47,832 nt of DNA from Gracilaria caudata (GCA_030374735.1 JASCIV010000098.1:1-47832); one strand, 5' to 3'. Shown: positions 10,528 to 20,310, numbered from the stretch's first letter. Notes: a model not told the origin generated them from the sequence alone. Translations and numbers: made by a program.

Positions 10528-11994
10528 TTTTCTTATAACTTCTGCTGACATTTTTCGACTTGAAGATGCTTCGAAAGCTTGGATGCTTGCTTTTTGTCCA
10601 TGGACTCATCTTTGTCCTTTGATTTGATGCTTCCCACAACTTCGAGCGCTTATGATGCCCTATACGAGTTTCTGTGCTTGTTCCTGTTTTGCTTCTAGGA
10701 TAATGGAAGACATGAACTTAGAAGTCCAACAAGATTGAGTCTTATTCGAATGGGAAGGGTATCATCGAAAAAATCTCGATATCCGTTAGTATTGGAGTGC
10801 CTTAAATCTAAAAGAATGTACACCTAGGCCATCAGACCATCTACCTACTTCTGAAAGAAGCGTTTTGGTATTCACTAGCTATCCATTTGTGGCGTTTGGA
10901 ATATATACAAATATTGTTTGAAACACTCTGAGATTGAAACTTCAACGGGAAGACCGTGAGGGATAAAATTGTTTTGGTAAGCACAGGAATTAGAGCGTCA
11001 AGCTCTAAAGTTACAGAGGCCCTTTAATTACGATTGGCTCAAACTATGTAAATGAGTCTTCGAAGACTCATAACAAGAAAAACTCGGAGAGTCAAAGAAG
11101 TGTCCGTCCTTGTCATTCAACGGTTTACGATGATTAATGTTTCGCTAAAAATTTTACAACATCGTTTCTTTGCTACAGGAAAGCCTCCACGGATGAGCAC
11201 TGAGAGGGTGGTTGATGGATTGCGAGGAATTTCATAGGGTTGTGTGGAAGAGAGTGACGGAGAGGAAAGAGTGGGGCACAGTATTGTGGAAGCCAGCATG
11301 CTTTTGTCATGAGCATCAGCCAATATAGAATGAGCGCATTGCTGGCTTCACTTGAACTACAGATGGTAACAAGATGGGACTGTTCCTTTTCGGAACAGAA
11401 AGACAAGTGGTTAAAGGGTGTCTTCAAGATGGCCAGCAGCTCTAGGGTAGGGTCAGCAACGATTCGAAAGGCGTACGGTGCAAAGTTTGATTAGACAATT
11501 GCCACAGAAGTTTTTGGCCTTTTTGCGGAGAGCGAACTTTGTTTAAAGTTTTACTACAGCTTTGCAATTACAGGCTGTTGTCCATAATAAAGAAGAAGAA
11601 GAACGATTCGAAGGTTGCGTTTGTGTGTGAGTATAAGATGCAGAATGCCATTATTGTCTCTAGTTTGTCCCTGTCTTCGTGTTTTAAAACCCTGCCAACA
11701 TTGCGTACCAAGGTGTTTGCCGATAGCCCTTTACCCACAGGTAATTCTTGTCTCATCAGGGCGTGTGCGGCAGGCAGTTGGAGTGAGCAAGCTGTCGTGG
11801 TGTTTGCACCCGCACATCTATTTAGAAAGGCCGTCCTTGGACACGTCCGTCCAGTCTGGGGGATCAAATGCTACGCAATCCTCAAAAACTGTCCCGAAAA
11901 TACAGCACTCTGTAGAAAATTGGGAACTGCTCTGTGACAGTACAAATCAAAGACTCCAATCGGTTCACCACGCTAGTCTTTCAGCTGGGTTGGG
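10528..11994. other. Gene-free stretch of 1.5 kb
   Basis: It lies between the inverted R element and the helicase gene. Several 60-130-codon frames overlap at 11,540-12,000, but none has a recognisable domain and all are interrupted within 400 bp. The helicase promoter should lie at the right end. A single short segment resembles the glutamate 5-kinase VSSG loop, but nothing around it supports that. Confidence 0.4.
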
Positions 11995-13884
11995 ATGAAT
12001 TCAGGCCAAGCCGAGCCGAAGCGAATTCAGTTCGAGCTCTGTTCTGCTAAAGATGGTGCACAGAAGTCGGATGTGGAGAAGAGTGTACCGAGGAAAGAAG
12101 GGGGCTCCTCATTAGACCCACGTCTACAAGATGAGCTAGCCTCACAGCTCGGAATTCGAGGAACGTTTCACATGCAAGAAGTTCTGCTGTCGCACATCCT
12201 CAGCGGAGCGTCCAGGGGTCAACTTGGAGATGTGGTATTGTGTGCGCCAACAGGGAGTGGCAAAACACTGGCGTACGCTTTACCTATTGTGCAGGATCTG
12301 CTGGACCGCAGAATGCCTCGCTTACGTGCCATCGTTGTAGTTCCGACCCGAGATCTTGCTGCTCAGGTGTTTTCCGTATTTTCTGCGTTGACGAAAAGGT
12401 TTGGTATCTCTGTACTATGTGTTGTTGGCTCTTCCCCGATAGTTGAAGAAGCATTGAATGTACCAAAAGCAGAAATACTGATCGCCACTCCTGGACGACT
12501 CGTGGATCACATCAACAACGGCGACTATCTGAATTTGGGTGACGTAAGGTACCTTGTGTTGGACGAATCTGATCGACTTCTTGAAGATTCTTACCAGCAG
12601 TGGATTGACGTTCTGGTACCAGCCCTAGGAAAGCAGAAACAAACGTTTAGAGGCGGTCAAAACGGATATCCGATGCCACACACCTCATACGGTTTACTGA
12701 ATCTTGCAATCAGACCGGATATTGCGATGCGAACCGATTCATCATATTCAGGCTTGTCGCAACCAAACGTGAGAAAAATCCTGGCTTCGGCCACACAGAC
12801 TCGAAATCCGATGCGATTGTATAAGCTAGATTTGCGCAACGTTTGTTTTTTCGAACCAAGCGATTCGCGGGAGAAAAAGGAGGGAGAGATTGATACGTCA
12901 GAGGAGAAGTACACCGTTCCAAGTACAATGAGCGAGTACGGGTGGATTGTAGAAAATGTGCAACAGAAACCGTTAGCACTATTGCAACTGTTGGGCTGGA
13001 TACCATTTGCTTCCCAGGATCACAAAGCAGAACGAATTGTTGCAAGAGAAGGTTTGATCTCGCAAGGGGGAACAAAACTTGTGTTTACCAATTCAGTGGA
13101 CTCTGCTCACCGCCTCTGCAGGCTGTTAGAAATTTGCGCGTATGCACTGGGTAGAAACGGAACCGTGTTAGAAATGTCCGGAACTCTGTCGGTGAAGAGA
13201 AGGAAGTACGTGCTAGATGCGGTGCGCAGAGGAATCCGTTTTAACGGAGAGAAAGATGACGAGAAAAACGCTGCATTCGTGGTGGTAGTGTGTAGTGACG
13301 TGCTCGCAAGAGGAATGGATATATTGACGGTGGACACTGTGATCAACTACGACACTCCCGCTCACATCAACACGTACTTGCACAGAGCTGGAAGAACGGC
13401 AAGAGCTGGGCAGAAGGGCAGTGTGTTCACGCTACTGATTGCGAATCAAGTACGACACTTCCGCGCTATGGTGTACGAAGCGATGAGAGATGACAAAAAA
13501 GTACGGACGATAGACATGAAAATCGAAACAGAAGAGGCGTCCAAACGGTCACTAATGATGAATTCACTTGGCTCGCTTCGTCGAGTAATGAACAGTGAAC
13601 GGTATGGCGCGCTTCATCATGACGACAGCATGCCCGCATTCATGCTGTATGCGCTCTGTCACCGACGCTCAGGTCATGCGTCGTACTTTGAAGACGCAGA
13701 CAACGAAGAATCCGAAACGAAACGACCAAAGTTCACAACAGACGGCATCTCTCAAGGCGAGCAAGACGAACAGAACGAAACACAAAACGAAAACATGTTG
13801 CATGAAGTGTTATTTGCGCAGGTTGGACGAAATCTACTTCATCCCATCGGAGAGAAACAAGAACAAGATGGTGTTATACTTTGA
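11995..13884 (+). CDS. DBP6: DBP6/DDX51-type ATP-dependent RNA helicase
   Basis: This 629-residue DEAD-box-family helicase carries motif I APTGSGKT (84-91), Ia PTRDLA (117-122), Ib TPGRL (165-169), motif II as DESD (190-193), motif III SAT (265-267), motif V ARGMDI (438-443) and motif VI HRAGRTARAG (463-472). The SAT-x-TRNP segment and the LVFTNSVDSAHRL block (362-374) are typical of the Dbp6/DDX51 group, which works in early assembly of the 60S ribosomal subunit in the nucleolus. Motif II reads DESD, not the usual DEAD. The chosen ATG gives a short N-terminal extension before the helicase core. The C-terminus is acidic and Gln/Asn-rich. The gene converges with MAK16, another pre-60S factor, with 29 bp between the stops. 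Assignment to DBP6 rather than another helicase group is by motif context. Confidence 0.85.
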   Translation: MNSGQAEPKRIQFELCSAKDGAQKSDVEKSVPRKEGGSSLDPRLQDELASQLGIRGTFHMQEVLLSHILSGASRGQLGDVVLCAPTGSGKTLAYALPIVQDLLDRRMPRLRAIVVVPTRDLAAQVFSVFSALTKRFGISVLCVVGSSPIVEEALNVPKAEILIATPGRLVDHINNGDYLNLGDVRYLVLDESDRLLEDSYQQWIDVLVPALGKQKQTFRGGQNGYPMPHTSYGLLNLAIRPDIAMRTDSSYSGLSQPNVRKILASATQTRNPMRLYKLDLRNVCFFEPSDSREKKEGEIDTSEEKYTVPSTMSEYGWIVENVQQKPLALLQLLGWIPFASQDHKAERIVAREGLISQGGTKLVFTNSVDSAHRLCRLLEICAYALGRNGTVLEMSGTLSVKRRKYVLDAVRRGIRFNGEKDDEKNAAFVVVVCSDVLARGMDILTVDTVINYDTPAHINTYLHRAGRTARAGQKGSVFTLLIANQVRHFRAMVYEAMRDDKKVRTIDMKIETEEASKRSLMMNSLGSLRRVMNSERYGALHHDDSMPAFMLYALCHRRSGHASYFEDADNEESETKRPKFTTDGISQGEQDEQNETQNENMLHEVLFAQVGRNLLHPIGEKQEQDGVIL

Positions 13885-13913
13885 AAGCCTTTGTTTTATT
13901 GTGAGCAGCGGTG

Positions 13914-14891
13914 TCATGTGTATTGCGATTGAGTTTGGGGTTCTGTTTCGTATTCAACTTCAATGCGCACGCCATCAGACGCTCTGCGAAGCTTTCGGCC
14001 CTTGGTACCCTTTCCGGCGGCGGCGTGTTTGTTGTCTCGGGCTCGTTTTCGCGCCTTTTGTTTGACATACTCGCTCAGCTCGCGGTGCGATCGAGGTTTG
14101 GATGGATGTTGTTGGTGATCACTGTCGTCGTCAGACTGTTGCTGTTGGTCATGTTCCTCGTCGTCTTCGCTGTCGTCAAAGTCGTATTGCGTAGCAGATT
14201 GTAGCTGTTCAAGGTCGTCAACAAGTTCCTCATCAGAATCATCGAACTGCGCTTCGTACTGAATCTCTTGCTGCAGCTCATCATCCTCCTCCTCCTCCTC
14301 CTCCTGTTGGTCGAGGTGAGCATCCAGCGCCTTTTCGTATTCCTCCTGCGCAAAGTTGTAAATATCGCCGTACGCGCCGGTTTGCAAGCGTTGCAACAGC
14401 TGTTTCTCAATGGAGGCCTCCAGCTTCGCCGCATTGACCGCTTTCTTCTCGCGACTTGCCTCTCGTCGCTCAACCTTGTTCTTGGACGCCACCAGTCTGG
14501 TCTTGGTATGCAGCAGCAACTTTTTCTTGCGGATAAGATATTGCGTCATCTTGGTGAGTCGTTGCTTCGCCTTGTGAACATAAAACTGCGGCCAATACTG
14601 CAGATGTTGATCAATTTGAAGCAGAGCGTGTCGATAATTGCTGGAAAGCGCGATTCGTTCCCACAATCTGCGCGGAGAATGGGCGCGTTCTGCAGTCTTG
14701 ACGAACAGATACAAACGATCATCGTTCTCCACAATGGTGGCGTACCGTGAATTGGCCAACGGACACGACTTCTTCTCGCACAAACCAGTCAAGTTGTACT
14801 TGTTGCGACAGAACTTTTGCTTGACGGTGGTGGCTCGATAGCTGCAGAAATGACGGTTGACGGAGTTCCAGATGACATTATCGTGCTGCAT
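13914..14891 (-). CDS. MAK16: MAK16, 60S ribosome assembly factor
   Basis: This 325-residue protein begins MQHDNVIWNSVNRHFCSYRA, the MAK16 N-terminus, so the internal ATG at 14891 is the real start. The open frame extends upstream to 15185 but reads only low-complexity Arg/Pro. The conserved core follows, with paired cysteines (FCRNKYNLTGLCEKKSCPLA), then SRYATIVE, RAHSPRRLWERIALS and the LTKMTQYLIRKKKL helix. The C-terminal third is acidic (a run of Glu/Asp, then DDSDEE and SDDDSD) and closes with a lysine/arginine-rich tail. MAK16 is a nucleolar component of the earliest pre-60S particles and pairs with RPF1 in other eukaryotes. It shares a very short 3' intergenic space with the helicase gene. 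Length is normal for the family. Confidence 0.95.
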   Translation of the reverse strand: MQHDNVIWNSVNRHFCSYRATTVKQKFCRNKYNLTGLCEKKSCPLANSRYATIVENDDRLYLFVKTAERAHSPRRLWERIALSSNYRHALLQIDQHLQYWPQFYVHKAKQRLTKMTQYLIRKKKLLLHTKTRLVASKNKVERREASREKKAVNAAKLEASIEKQLLQRLQTGAYGDIYNFAQEEYEKALDAHLDQQEEEEEEDDELQQEIQYEAQFDDSDEELVDDLEQLQSATQYDFDDSEDDEEHDQQQQSDDDSDHQQHPSKPRSHRELSEYVKQKARKRARDNKHAAAGKGTKGRKLRRASDGVRIEVEYETEPQTQSQYT

Positions 14892-15015
14892 GATGCGCGC
14901 GCGTTCCGCAACAAAGGCGCGTGAAGCCAAGAGCTGCAAGCGGCGAGCAAGATGATCCACCACGTGCGTGCGCGTGCACGGCCGGGAGCGTGCGCGCGGC
15001 AGCGGCGGAGAAGGG

Positions 15016-15051
15016 CACCGGTGTGGGCACCGGCGTGGGCACCGGTGTGGG
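15016..15051 (+). repeat. 12-bp tandem repeat upstream of MAK16
   Basis: CACCGGTGTGGG is repeated three times, the middle copy with one change (CACCGGCGTGGG). It lies about 125 bp upstream of the MAK16 start codon, probably in its 5' leader or promoter. Confidence 0.8.
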
Positions 15052-15235
15052 CGCCTGCGAAAGGCGCAGGAGTGTAAGCGTGTGTAAGGTGAAGAGCGCA
15101 GAGGTTTGTGGGTTATAAACAGATTAACAGTAGATATACGCGTAACGCAACAGGGCTGGAGACGAATTTTATTGAGTTGGAACACGTGAGCCGGCGCCGT
15201 GAGCTACACGTGCGCGGCTGTGCGCGCTCCGAGCG

Positions 15236-15344
15236 GGGGGGGGGGGGGGGGGGAGTTTTTCCCGCCGGGGGGGTTTTTCGGGGGGGGGNNNNNNNNNNCT
15301 GCTCGGGGCGCCCGGGCCGCGGCCCGGGGGGGGGGGGGGGGGAG
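15236..15344. other. Assembly gap with flanking G runs
   Basis: Ten N bases at 15289-15298 are bracketed by long G runs (15235-15254, 15267-15273, 15281-15288, 15326-15342). The runs look like sequencing or gap-filling artefact around a GC-rich stretch. Translations through it should be ignored. Confidence 0.9.
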
Positions 15345-15561
15345 CGTATCTCTCCGCCGCGGTGATTTTACGAGCGGCGGATCTGTTCGGTTGCGTCGTT
15401 TCTTGCAGCGCCGCGAAGGTGGCAGTCAAAAACACTTTTAAAGCAACGTCAGCAAGAACACAGAAAAAAAGGAGGGAGAAAGCAAAGAGGTACATGCTAC
15501 GACGCCCGTGACAGCGAAAACAAAAAAAAGGCAGTTATTGTCTCTCACACGCGGCGCGCTC

Positions 15562-16098
15562 TCACACCGCCCGCGTCCAGTACACCACGCACTTGTCGTC
15601 AAACCGCGCCACCTTCACGTTCTCAAAGCGCCCCGCCACCATCTGTTGGTACTCCGAAAAGTACGTGCGCAGACACGATCCGCTCGCCACCTGCAGTTGA
15701 TCACCCTCGAACCGCTCGTGCGTCAGACGCGATCCATTCACCGTCTGGAACGGCTTGAACGTGCTGATGCCGAAGCGCGGCTTGCCCTCGTACACAGACG
15801 GACTCAGCACGCCGTCAGCAAACACAAACTCCGTAAACGCGTTGTTCGCATTCACCACCGTCAGCTTCACCGACGCGTTCTTCGACACTATCACAGGAGA
15901 AAACGGCTTGTCCGCCGGCATGGACAGGTCAAATGTGGGCAATGAAGAGCGGTTGTAAAACGTCCAGTCACACAACGCATACGCCTGCACACAAGCCTGG
16001 TACGAGACAATATATTGCACCTCTCCAGTACGTTGTGCCACCGTCAACACCACCATCGCCAACACGCCCATCAACACGCTGCAAGCCCTCATCATCAT
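15562..16098 (-). CDS. Small secreted protein of unknown function
   Basis: This 178-residue protein starts with a clear signal peptide (MMMRACSVLMGVLAMVVLTV, with likely cleavage near AQR). There is no other hydrophobic segment and no GPI-type C-terminal tail, so it should be released or lumenal. Potential N-glycosylation sites are NRS, NAS and NGS. There are four cysteines after the signal (two in CVQAYALC, one in SGSCLR, one in DKCVVY), enough for two disulphides. I recognise no domain. The gene stands alone on the minus strand between MAK16 and the divergent F-box gene, with 500 bp of GC-rich DNA before the latter. Codon use is GC-rich like its neighbours, which supports a real gene. Confidence 0.65.
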   Translation of the reverse strand: MMMRACSVLMGVLAMVVLTVAQRTGEVQYIVSYQACVQAYALCDWTFYNRSSLPTFDLSMPADKPFSPVIVSKNASVKLTVVNANNAFTEFVFADGVLSPSVYEGKPRFGISTFKPFQTVNGSRLTHERFEGDQLQVASGSCLRTYFSEYQQMVAGRFENVKVARFDDKCVVYWTRAV

Positions 16099-16601
16099 GA
16101 TCTCAACTCCAAAACAAACAGCGCAAGCCTCAAAAAAAAAAAAAGAGTCGACGCAAGCAGTTCACCGTCCAGCGCCACCACCCTCTCCCCCCGTCCCCCC
16201 AACCGCTGCGCAAGGCGCCGCGCACGCCCTCGCTTAAATAGCGCGTGCGCGCGCGCCCCCCATCTCGCGTCTGCGCGCCGCCGGGGCGCAATCTCTCGTC
16301 CGTCACGCCCATCCGATGACAGCAATCATCGTCGCCGCGCGTCTCTCCGCCGGCCACGCGGCGGCGCGAGAGCAGCGCTCGCGCGCAACACGTGCCATGC
16401 CCGCACGCCCGTGCGGCGCCGAAAAACCGTTTCTGCACGTGTAGCGCCATTCCCCGCTCTGCCAGCCGCGCGCGCTGCCCACGTGTGCGCTCTCTGCCCC
16501 GCCGCGCCCCCTGACACAGGCGGTGAGCTTCCGCGTCGTAAAGTTTAGCCGCGCGCTGCGCGCTTTCGACGGCGCGTCGATTACACACGCGTCGCCAAAC
16601 G

Positions 16602-17975
16602 ATGCGCGACACACACCAAACCGTCGCGCGCGCGCATTGCACAGTGGCGGCGGCTGCGTCGCGCACTCGCGGCGTGTGCGACTCGCGCCCACATCCGCTG
16701 TTACAGCGCGACGTGGTACACACGCTGTTCCGTCATCTGTCGCCGGTACCGCATCTGTGTCGCGCCGCGCAGGTGTGCACGCTATGGGCGCAGGTGGCCG
16801 CCACGCCCTCGCTGTGGCGACGAGTCGTCGTGCCGCGCGCTCTCGCGCGCCGCCACACGGCGCGAAAGACGCGACGCTCGCGCACCTCGCGTCGCGACGC
16901 GCGCGCGCGCGCTTTGGTGCGCGCGGTGGTGCGACGGACGGGTGGCAATGTGCATACTTTGTTACTTGATGGACTGTTTGCGATGCGCGGTCGCGAGAGC
17001 GTTGACGGTGTTGATGATGCCGATTTGCGCCTGGTGGCGAGTAGATGTGCGCACTTTTTGCAGCGCTTTGCTGTGAGCGAGTGCAATCGCGTCAGCGCGG
17101 ACGGTTACCTTTTGCTGTGTGAGAAGTGTCCCAATCTGAGGCAGTTGCACATTGTTCGGTGCGCCAATCTTCAGAGCTCACACTTGGCAACCATCGCCAA
17201 CGCGTGTCCGTTGTTGGAGGACATTTCTCTCAGGCACTGCGCGCAAATCAGTGGCCGGTCGCTGCCCAAAAACCTCGCAGCGCTTAGCAACACGCTGCAG
17301 CGATTCCAGGTATCGAACCTGAGCGTGTCCTCGTTTCCTCTCGCCCCGTTCGCGCTCGACTTTCCGTCTCTGCGACATTTGATCATCGAAAACGATCCTC
17401 ATTTACAAGTCACGGCCATTCCACCGCGCCTCCGTCACAATGTGGCCGTTATATTCCCAAGTCTGCGTACGCTGCACGTGCATCGAGTGTCGGTGTTCCA
17501 TCCCTCTTGGCTACAACAAATTCTGCGCTCGTGTACGCAGCTCACCGCCCTTCAAGCCAGTGCTCTCGACTGCCACATCAATTCCTCCCATCTGCACGTT
17601 CAGTTACCGCCACTCCAACGGCTCTGCTTTACCGATCATGACATACACGATAACACCTGGCATCACATAGTTGCTCAACTCTCAAACACGCTTCAGTATT
17701 GCGACCTTTCTCGCAACAAAAGGCTTACTTGCTCTCTTCCATCCCATCGCCACCGCACCTCACCGCTGTTTCCAAAGCTGCACTCCCTGTTTTTGTCCGA
17801 GACCGCTGTCACCGATCAAACCGTAAAAGACATTCTTCGGCTCGCACCCAACCTCAAAGCTTTCAACACCGATGCTTGTCGAGGCGTCAAAGACCGCGCA
17901 TTTCGCCGAAATCCGCTCGCTCTCAGCAATACTGCACTCGGGCTCACCGCGTCCCAAAAACCAACTGCAATCTGA
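16602..17975 (+). CDS. F-box protein with leucine-rich repeats
   Basis: This 457-residue protein has an F-box-like segment at about residues 30-75, with PLLQRDVVHTLFRHLSPVPH, then the conserved CRAAQVCTLWAQVAATPSLW pattern (hydrophobic, cysteine, paired tryptophans). From about residue 130 to the end it carries irregular leucine-rich repeats of the cysteine-containing AMN1 type, for example DLRLVASRCAHFLQRFAVSE, CPNLRQLHIVRCANL and CPLLEDISLRHCAQISGRSL. Such proteins are substrate receptors of SCF ubiquitin ligases, the F-box binding SKP1 and the repeats binding the target. The target cannot be inferred. An Arg-rich insert at about 85-110 separates the two parts. It begins at the first ATG of the frame and is read in the opposite direction from the secreted-protein gene. 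Confidence 0.75.
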   Translation: MRDTHQTVARAHCTVAAAASRTRGVCDSRPHPLLQRDVVHTLFRHLSPVPHLCRAAQVCTLWAQVAATPSLWRRVVVPRALARRHTARKTRRSRTSRRDARARALVRAVVRRTGGNVHTLLLDGLFAMRGRESVDGVDDADLRLVASRCAHFLQRFAVSECNRVSADGYLLLCEKCPNLRQLHIVRCANLQSSHLATIANACPLLEDISLRHCAQISGRSLPKNLAALSNTLQRFQVSNLSVSSFPLAPFALDFPSLRHLIIENDPHLQVTAIPPRLRHNVAVIFPSLRTLHVHRVSVFHPSWLQQILRSCTQLTALQASALDCHINSSHLHVQLPPLQRLCFTDHDIHDNTWHHIVAQLSNTLQYCDLSRNKRLTCSLPSHRHRTSPLFPKLHSLFLSETAVTDQTVKDILRLAPNLKAFNTDACRGVKDRAFRRNPLALSNTALGLTASQKPTAI

Positions 17976-18612
17976 CACGGTGTCATCAACATGGCCAATG
18001 CTTGTCATTCTGCGCCCAGCTTCAAGTCAAATCCGAACATCCCAGTCATTTGCACTCATATGCCGTGCACTTGGCTGTGCTGAGATGGTTTATCTTCTGT
18101 AACATTAACATTGCTTTGCTTCCCTTTTGAGCACACGCTCCGCAGTTCATGTGCATCTGCCTACACAAAAAAATGCAATATCTTCGCCGCTTTTCTTGAG
18201 GTCAGACAATGCTCAAATCTCGTGAAGCCCTAGAACGCACAAAAAACAACTCTGTCATTGACAAAAATGAAGACAAATGACCTATACGGTTTTAACAGTT
18301 TCGCCACCAGTATGTACTTCAAAAGACGTAATAGACGCCGCAGAGTGAGCAAACTGCGAGTTACACAAGCGTCCCTCCAACGGCTACTAGTTAGCATCGC
18401 CATAGTTGAACTCTTATTCTAATGCTTGCAGCCCAAAGCAACATACCATTGCATCGTCTTCCCGACAAAGCATCCAAAACATATCACGATTCCAAATCCT
18501 ACTAAATCACGAGTATCGCTCAGCTGCCCACCATATCAACTCGACCAGCAAATAAAACGAGGACTGTGGATAAGAAAAAGTAAGAACTTCGCGTGTAGAA
18601 TCATTCGTTTCC
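17976..18612. other. Convergent intergenic region
   Basis: It separates the 3' ends of the F-box gene and the RRM gene. It is more AT-rich than the flanking genes and contains A runs near 18,165 and 18,241. I see no further gene. Confidence 0.5.
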
Positions 18613-19440
18613 CTAAGAGTTTCTCCTTCCTGGTCTCACCGCTATGGTTCTGCCTTTCACCGATGTACTGTGAAGAGCGTTGACGAGCTGCTCAACCTCC
18701 TCGTTTGAGTTCACGTCCGCAAATGCGTATCCCCTGGATCTGCCGTCAGCATCCACAACGATTGCAACTCGTTTCGGCGTCACAATGTTCGCTATAATCT
18801 CACTCAGCTCCTGTTGAGAAACCGAGAACGGCAGATTGCCGATGAACACAGAAAAGGCCCTGCTGTTTGGTTGACGATCGCGGCGTCTTCCCGCGTTGCG
18901 ACCGCGTTGATTCTGTTGATTCTGTTGCAAAATTTCGTCCTTCTTATCCATGGGATAGTCGGTGAACTGCTCGCTCTCACGCAGTGTGAACAGCCGCTCC
19001 GGCTTTTGAAACCACTCATTACCACAAACACTGCAGGCCACTCTTCTTCCGTTACCCAACACGGTTGGGTCCAATTCGTACGCAGCACTGCACTTTGAAC
19101 ACTTGGTGTAGTAAGTGGCCTCTGGGTCAGGCTGGAATCGAGGGCGCGAGATATATCTGCGAGGCTCATTTGGTGCGGAAACCGATGGCGGTTGCGCTGC
19201 ATCATTATTGTCTGTGAATGCACGAGGCTGTAACAGTCCTTCTTCATCTGTCTTGGGGCTGACTGAACCGGTGACACTCTCACTGTCGGGTTCACTGAGC
19301 GCCTTCTTCTCGTCAATTAACGCGGAGAACACCACACGCGCCGGTCGCGGAACCGGCGGGCGACACTTGCACACCGACCGTGCCTGACGGCCCGGTGTGT
19401 TGAGAGGAATAGACGGGGGACCACTCAGAAAAGCCATCAT
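18613..19440 (-). CDS. Plastid RNA-binding protein with zinc ribbon and RRM
   Basis: The start at 19440 (or the adjacent ATG at 19437) gives 275 residues. Residues 1-40 look like a plastid transit peptide: MMAFLSGPPS, Ser/Pro/Arg-rich, with few acids. A disordered acidic linker follows to about 105. A CxxC...CxxC zinc ribbon (Cys114, 117, 136, 139; pattern similar to the MJ0042 type) precedes a Gln/Arg-rich hinge. A single RRM follows at 197-270, with RNP2 VFIGNL and RNP1 RSRGYAFADV. Single-RRM plastid proteins stabilise or help process organelle transcripts. The zinc-ribbon partner is less usual. It is divergent from the plastid tRNA deaminase gene, with 279 bp between the chosen starts, so the two may share a promoter. 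Plastid location is inferred from the presequence. Confidence 0.8.
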   Translation of the reverse strand: MMAFLSGPPSIPLNTPGRQARSVCKCRPPVPRPARVVFSALIDEKKALSEPDSESVTGSVSPKTDEEGLLQPRAFTDNNDAAQPPSVSAPNEPRRYISRPRFQPDPEATYYTKCSKCSAAYELDPTVLGNGRRVACSVCGNEWFQKPERLFTLRESEQFTDYPMDKKDEILQQNQQNQRGRNAGRRRDRQPNSRAFSVFIGNLPFSVSQQELSEIIANIVTPKRVAIVVDADGRSRGYAFADVNSNEEVEQLVNALHSTSVKGRTIAVRPGRRNS

Positions 19441-19719
19441 CTTATCAGCGTGTTTACCGCGGCGCGACGGTGGCGCATTGAGCAAAGCACATCATGAGGC
19501 GCGCGTTCTGCACTTGGAGCCGCTGATCTCAAAAACATGCGCCCAAGCGACGCGCTTCGCACAACGGCACTGCGAGAGCATTTTCGCACCCAAAATTGCG
19601 CTCAGCGCCAGATGACAAACCGCCGCCGTCGCGCCGAGATTGGCTACGATTTATGCGCCCCGCTGCATGCGAGCTCCATGTGCGCGTCCGTCGCAGCCGT
19701 GCGTTCCGTTCATTCCGCC

Positions 19720-20310
19720 ATGGCGTTGTGCTTCCTCCCTTCTCCTCCGCTGCTGCTTTGTCGCGCACTGCGACGTCGCGCACACATTGGCGCTGGGATC
19801 GCGGCCTCAACGATTCGCGCGTGCGCGTCCAAACCGTTTAGTGATGAGTTTTACATGCGGGCGGCGCTTCGTCAGGCACACAGCGCCTTCGCCATCAACG
19901 AGGTGCCCATCGGCGCCGTGCTTGTCGACTCCGCCGGGACCATCGTATCCGAGGCGCACAACATCGTAGAGAGCACCACCGACTGCACGCAGCACGCAGA
20001 GATGGTGTGCATCCAGCGCGCAATGGCACGCAGAGCTGCATGGCGTCTCAACGACACCGTTTTGTACTGCACTTTAGAACCGTGCGCCATGTGCCTCAGT
20101 GCGCTGCTGCTAGCGCGCGTGCGTCGCGTTGTGTATGGCGCGAAAGACCTGCGCCTTGGCGCGTGTGGCACATGGATCGATATCACGCGCGAAAAGCATC
20201 CTTTCCACTCCTTTGATGAGGTTGCAGGCGGCGTACTTGAGAAACAATCGGCCGCTTTACTCCGCGAGTTCTTCCAGCAGCGCAGAAGCGAAGCCTCCAC
20301 ACACAACTAG
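19720..20310 (+). CDS. TADA: Plastid tRNA-specific adenosine deaminase, TadA type
   Basis: The enzyme converts the wobble adenosine of a tRNA, classically tRNA-Arg(ACG), to inosine. The zinc site is complete, with HAE (residues 92-94; Glu is the proton shuttle) and PCAMC (121-125). VPIGAVLV and the ARVRRVVYGAKDLRLGACGT segment are typical of TadA. With the ATG at 19720 the protein has 196 residues and begins with a transit-like leader (MALCFLPSPPLLLC, then Arg-rich) before the catalytic domain. In-frame ATGs at 19537, 19612 and 19678 would lengthen it to as much as 257 residues. Bacterial-type TadA in a photosynthetic eukaryote points to plastid tRNA editing. The 3' end faces the UBX gene across 113 bp. 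Confidence 0.88.
   Translation: MALCFLPSPPLLLCRALRRRAHIGAGIAASTIRACASKPFSDEFYMRAALRQAHSAFAINEVPIGAVLVDSAGTIVSEAHNIVESTTDCTQHAEMVCIQRAMARRAAWRLNDTVLYCTLEPCAMCLSALLLARVRRVVYGAKDLRLGACGTWIDITREKHPFHSFDEVAGGVLEKQSAALLREFFQQRRSEASTHN

Noticed and set aside
10183..10639. Long overlapping frames on both strands through the R core, repeated at 28.2, 36.0 and 45.0 kb
   Set aside because: The Gly/Pro/Arg-rich translations come from GC-rich composition, run on both strands at once, and their frames are not conserved between copies.
11700..11830. Peptide QVILVSSG followed by AVGVSKL-like residues, recalling the glutamate 5-kinase loop
   Set aside because: The match is about ten residues, with an insertion, and nothing upstream or downstream in any frame resembles the rest of the kinase.
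14268..14750. 160-codon plus-strand frame opposite MAK16
   Set aside because: It is the shadow of the acidic and basic runs of MAK16 on the other strand.
14892..15185. N-terminal extension of MAK16
   Set aside because: The family starts at MQHDNVIW; the upstream 98 codons are low-complexity and include the 12-bp tandem repeat.
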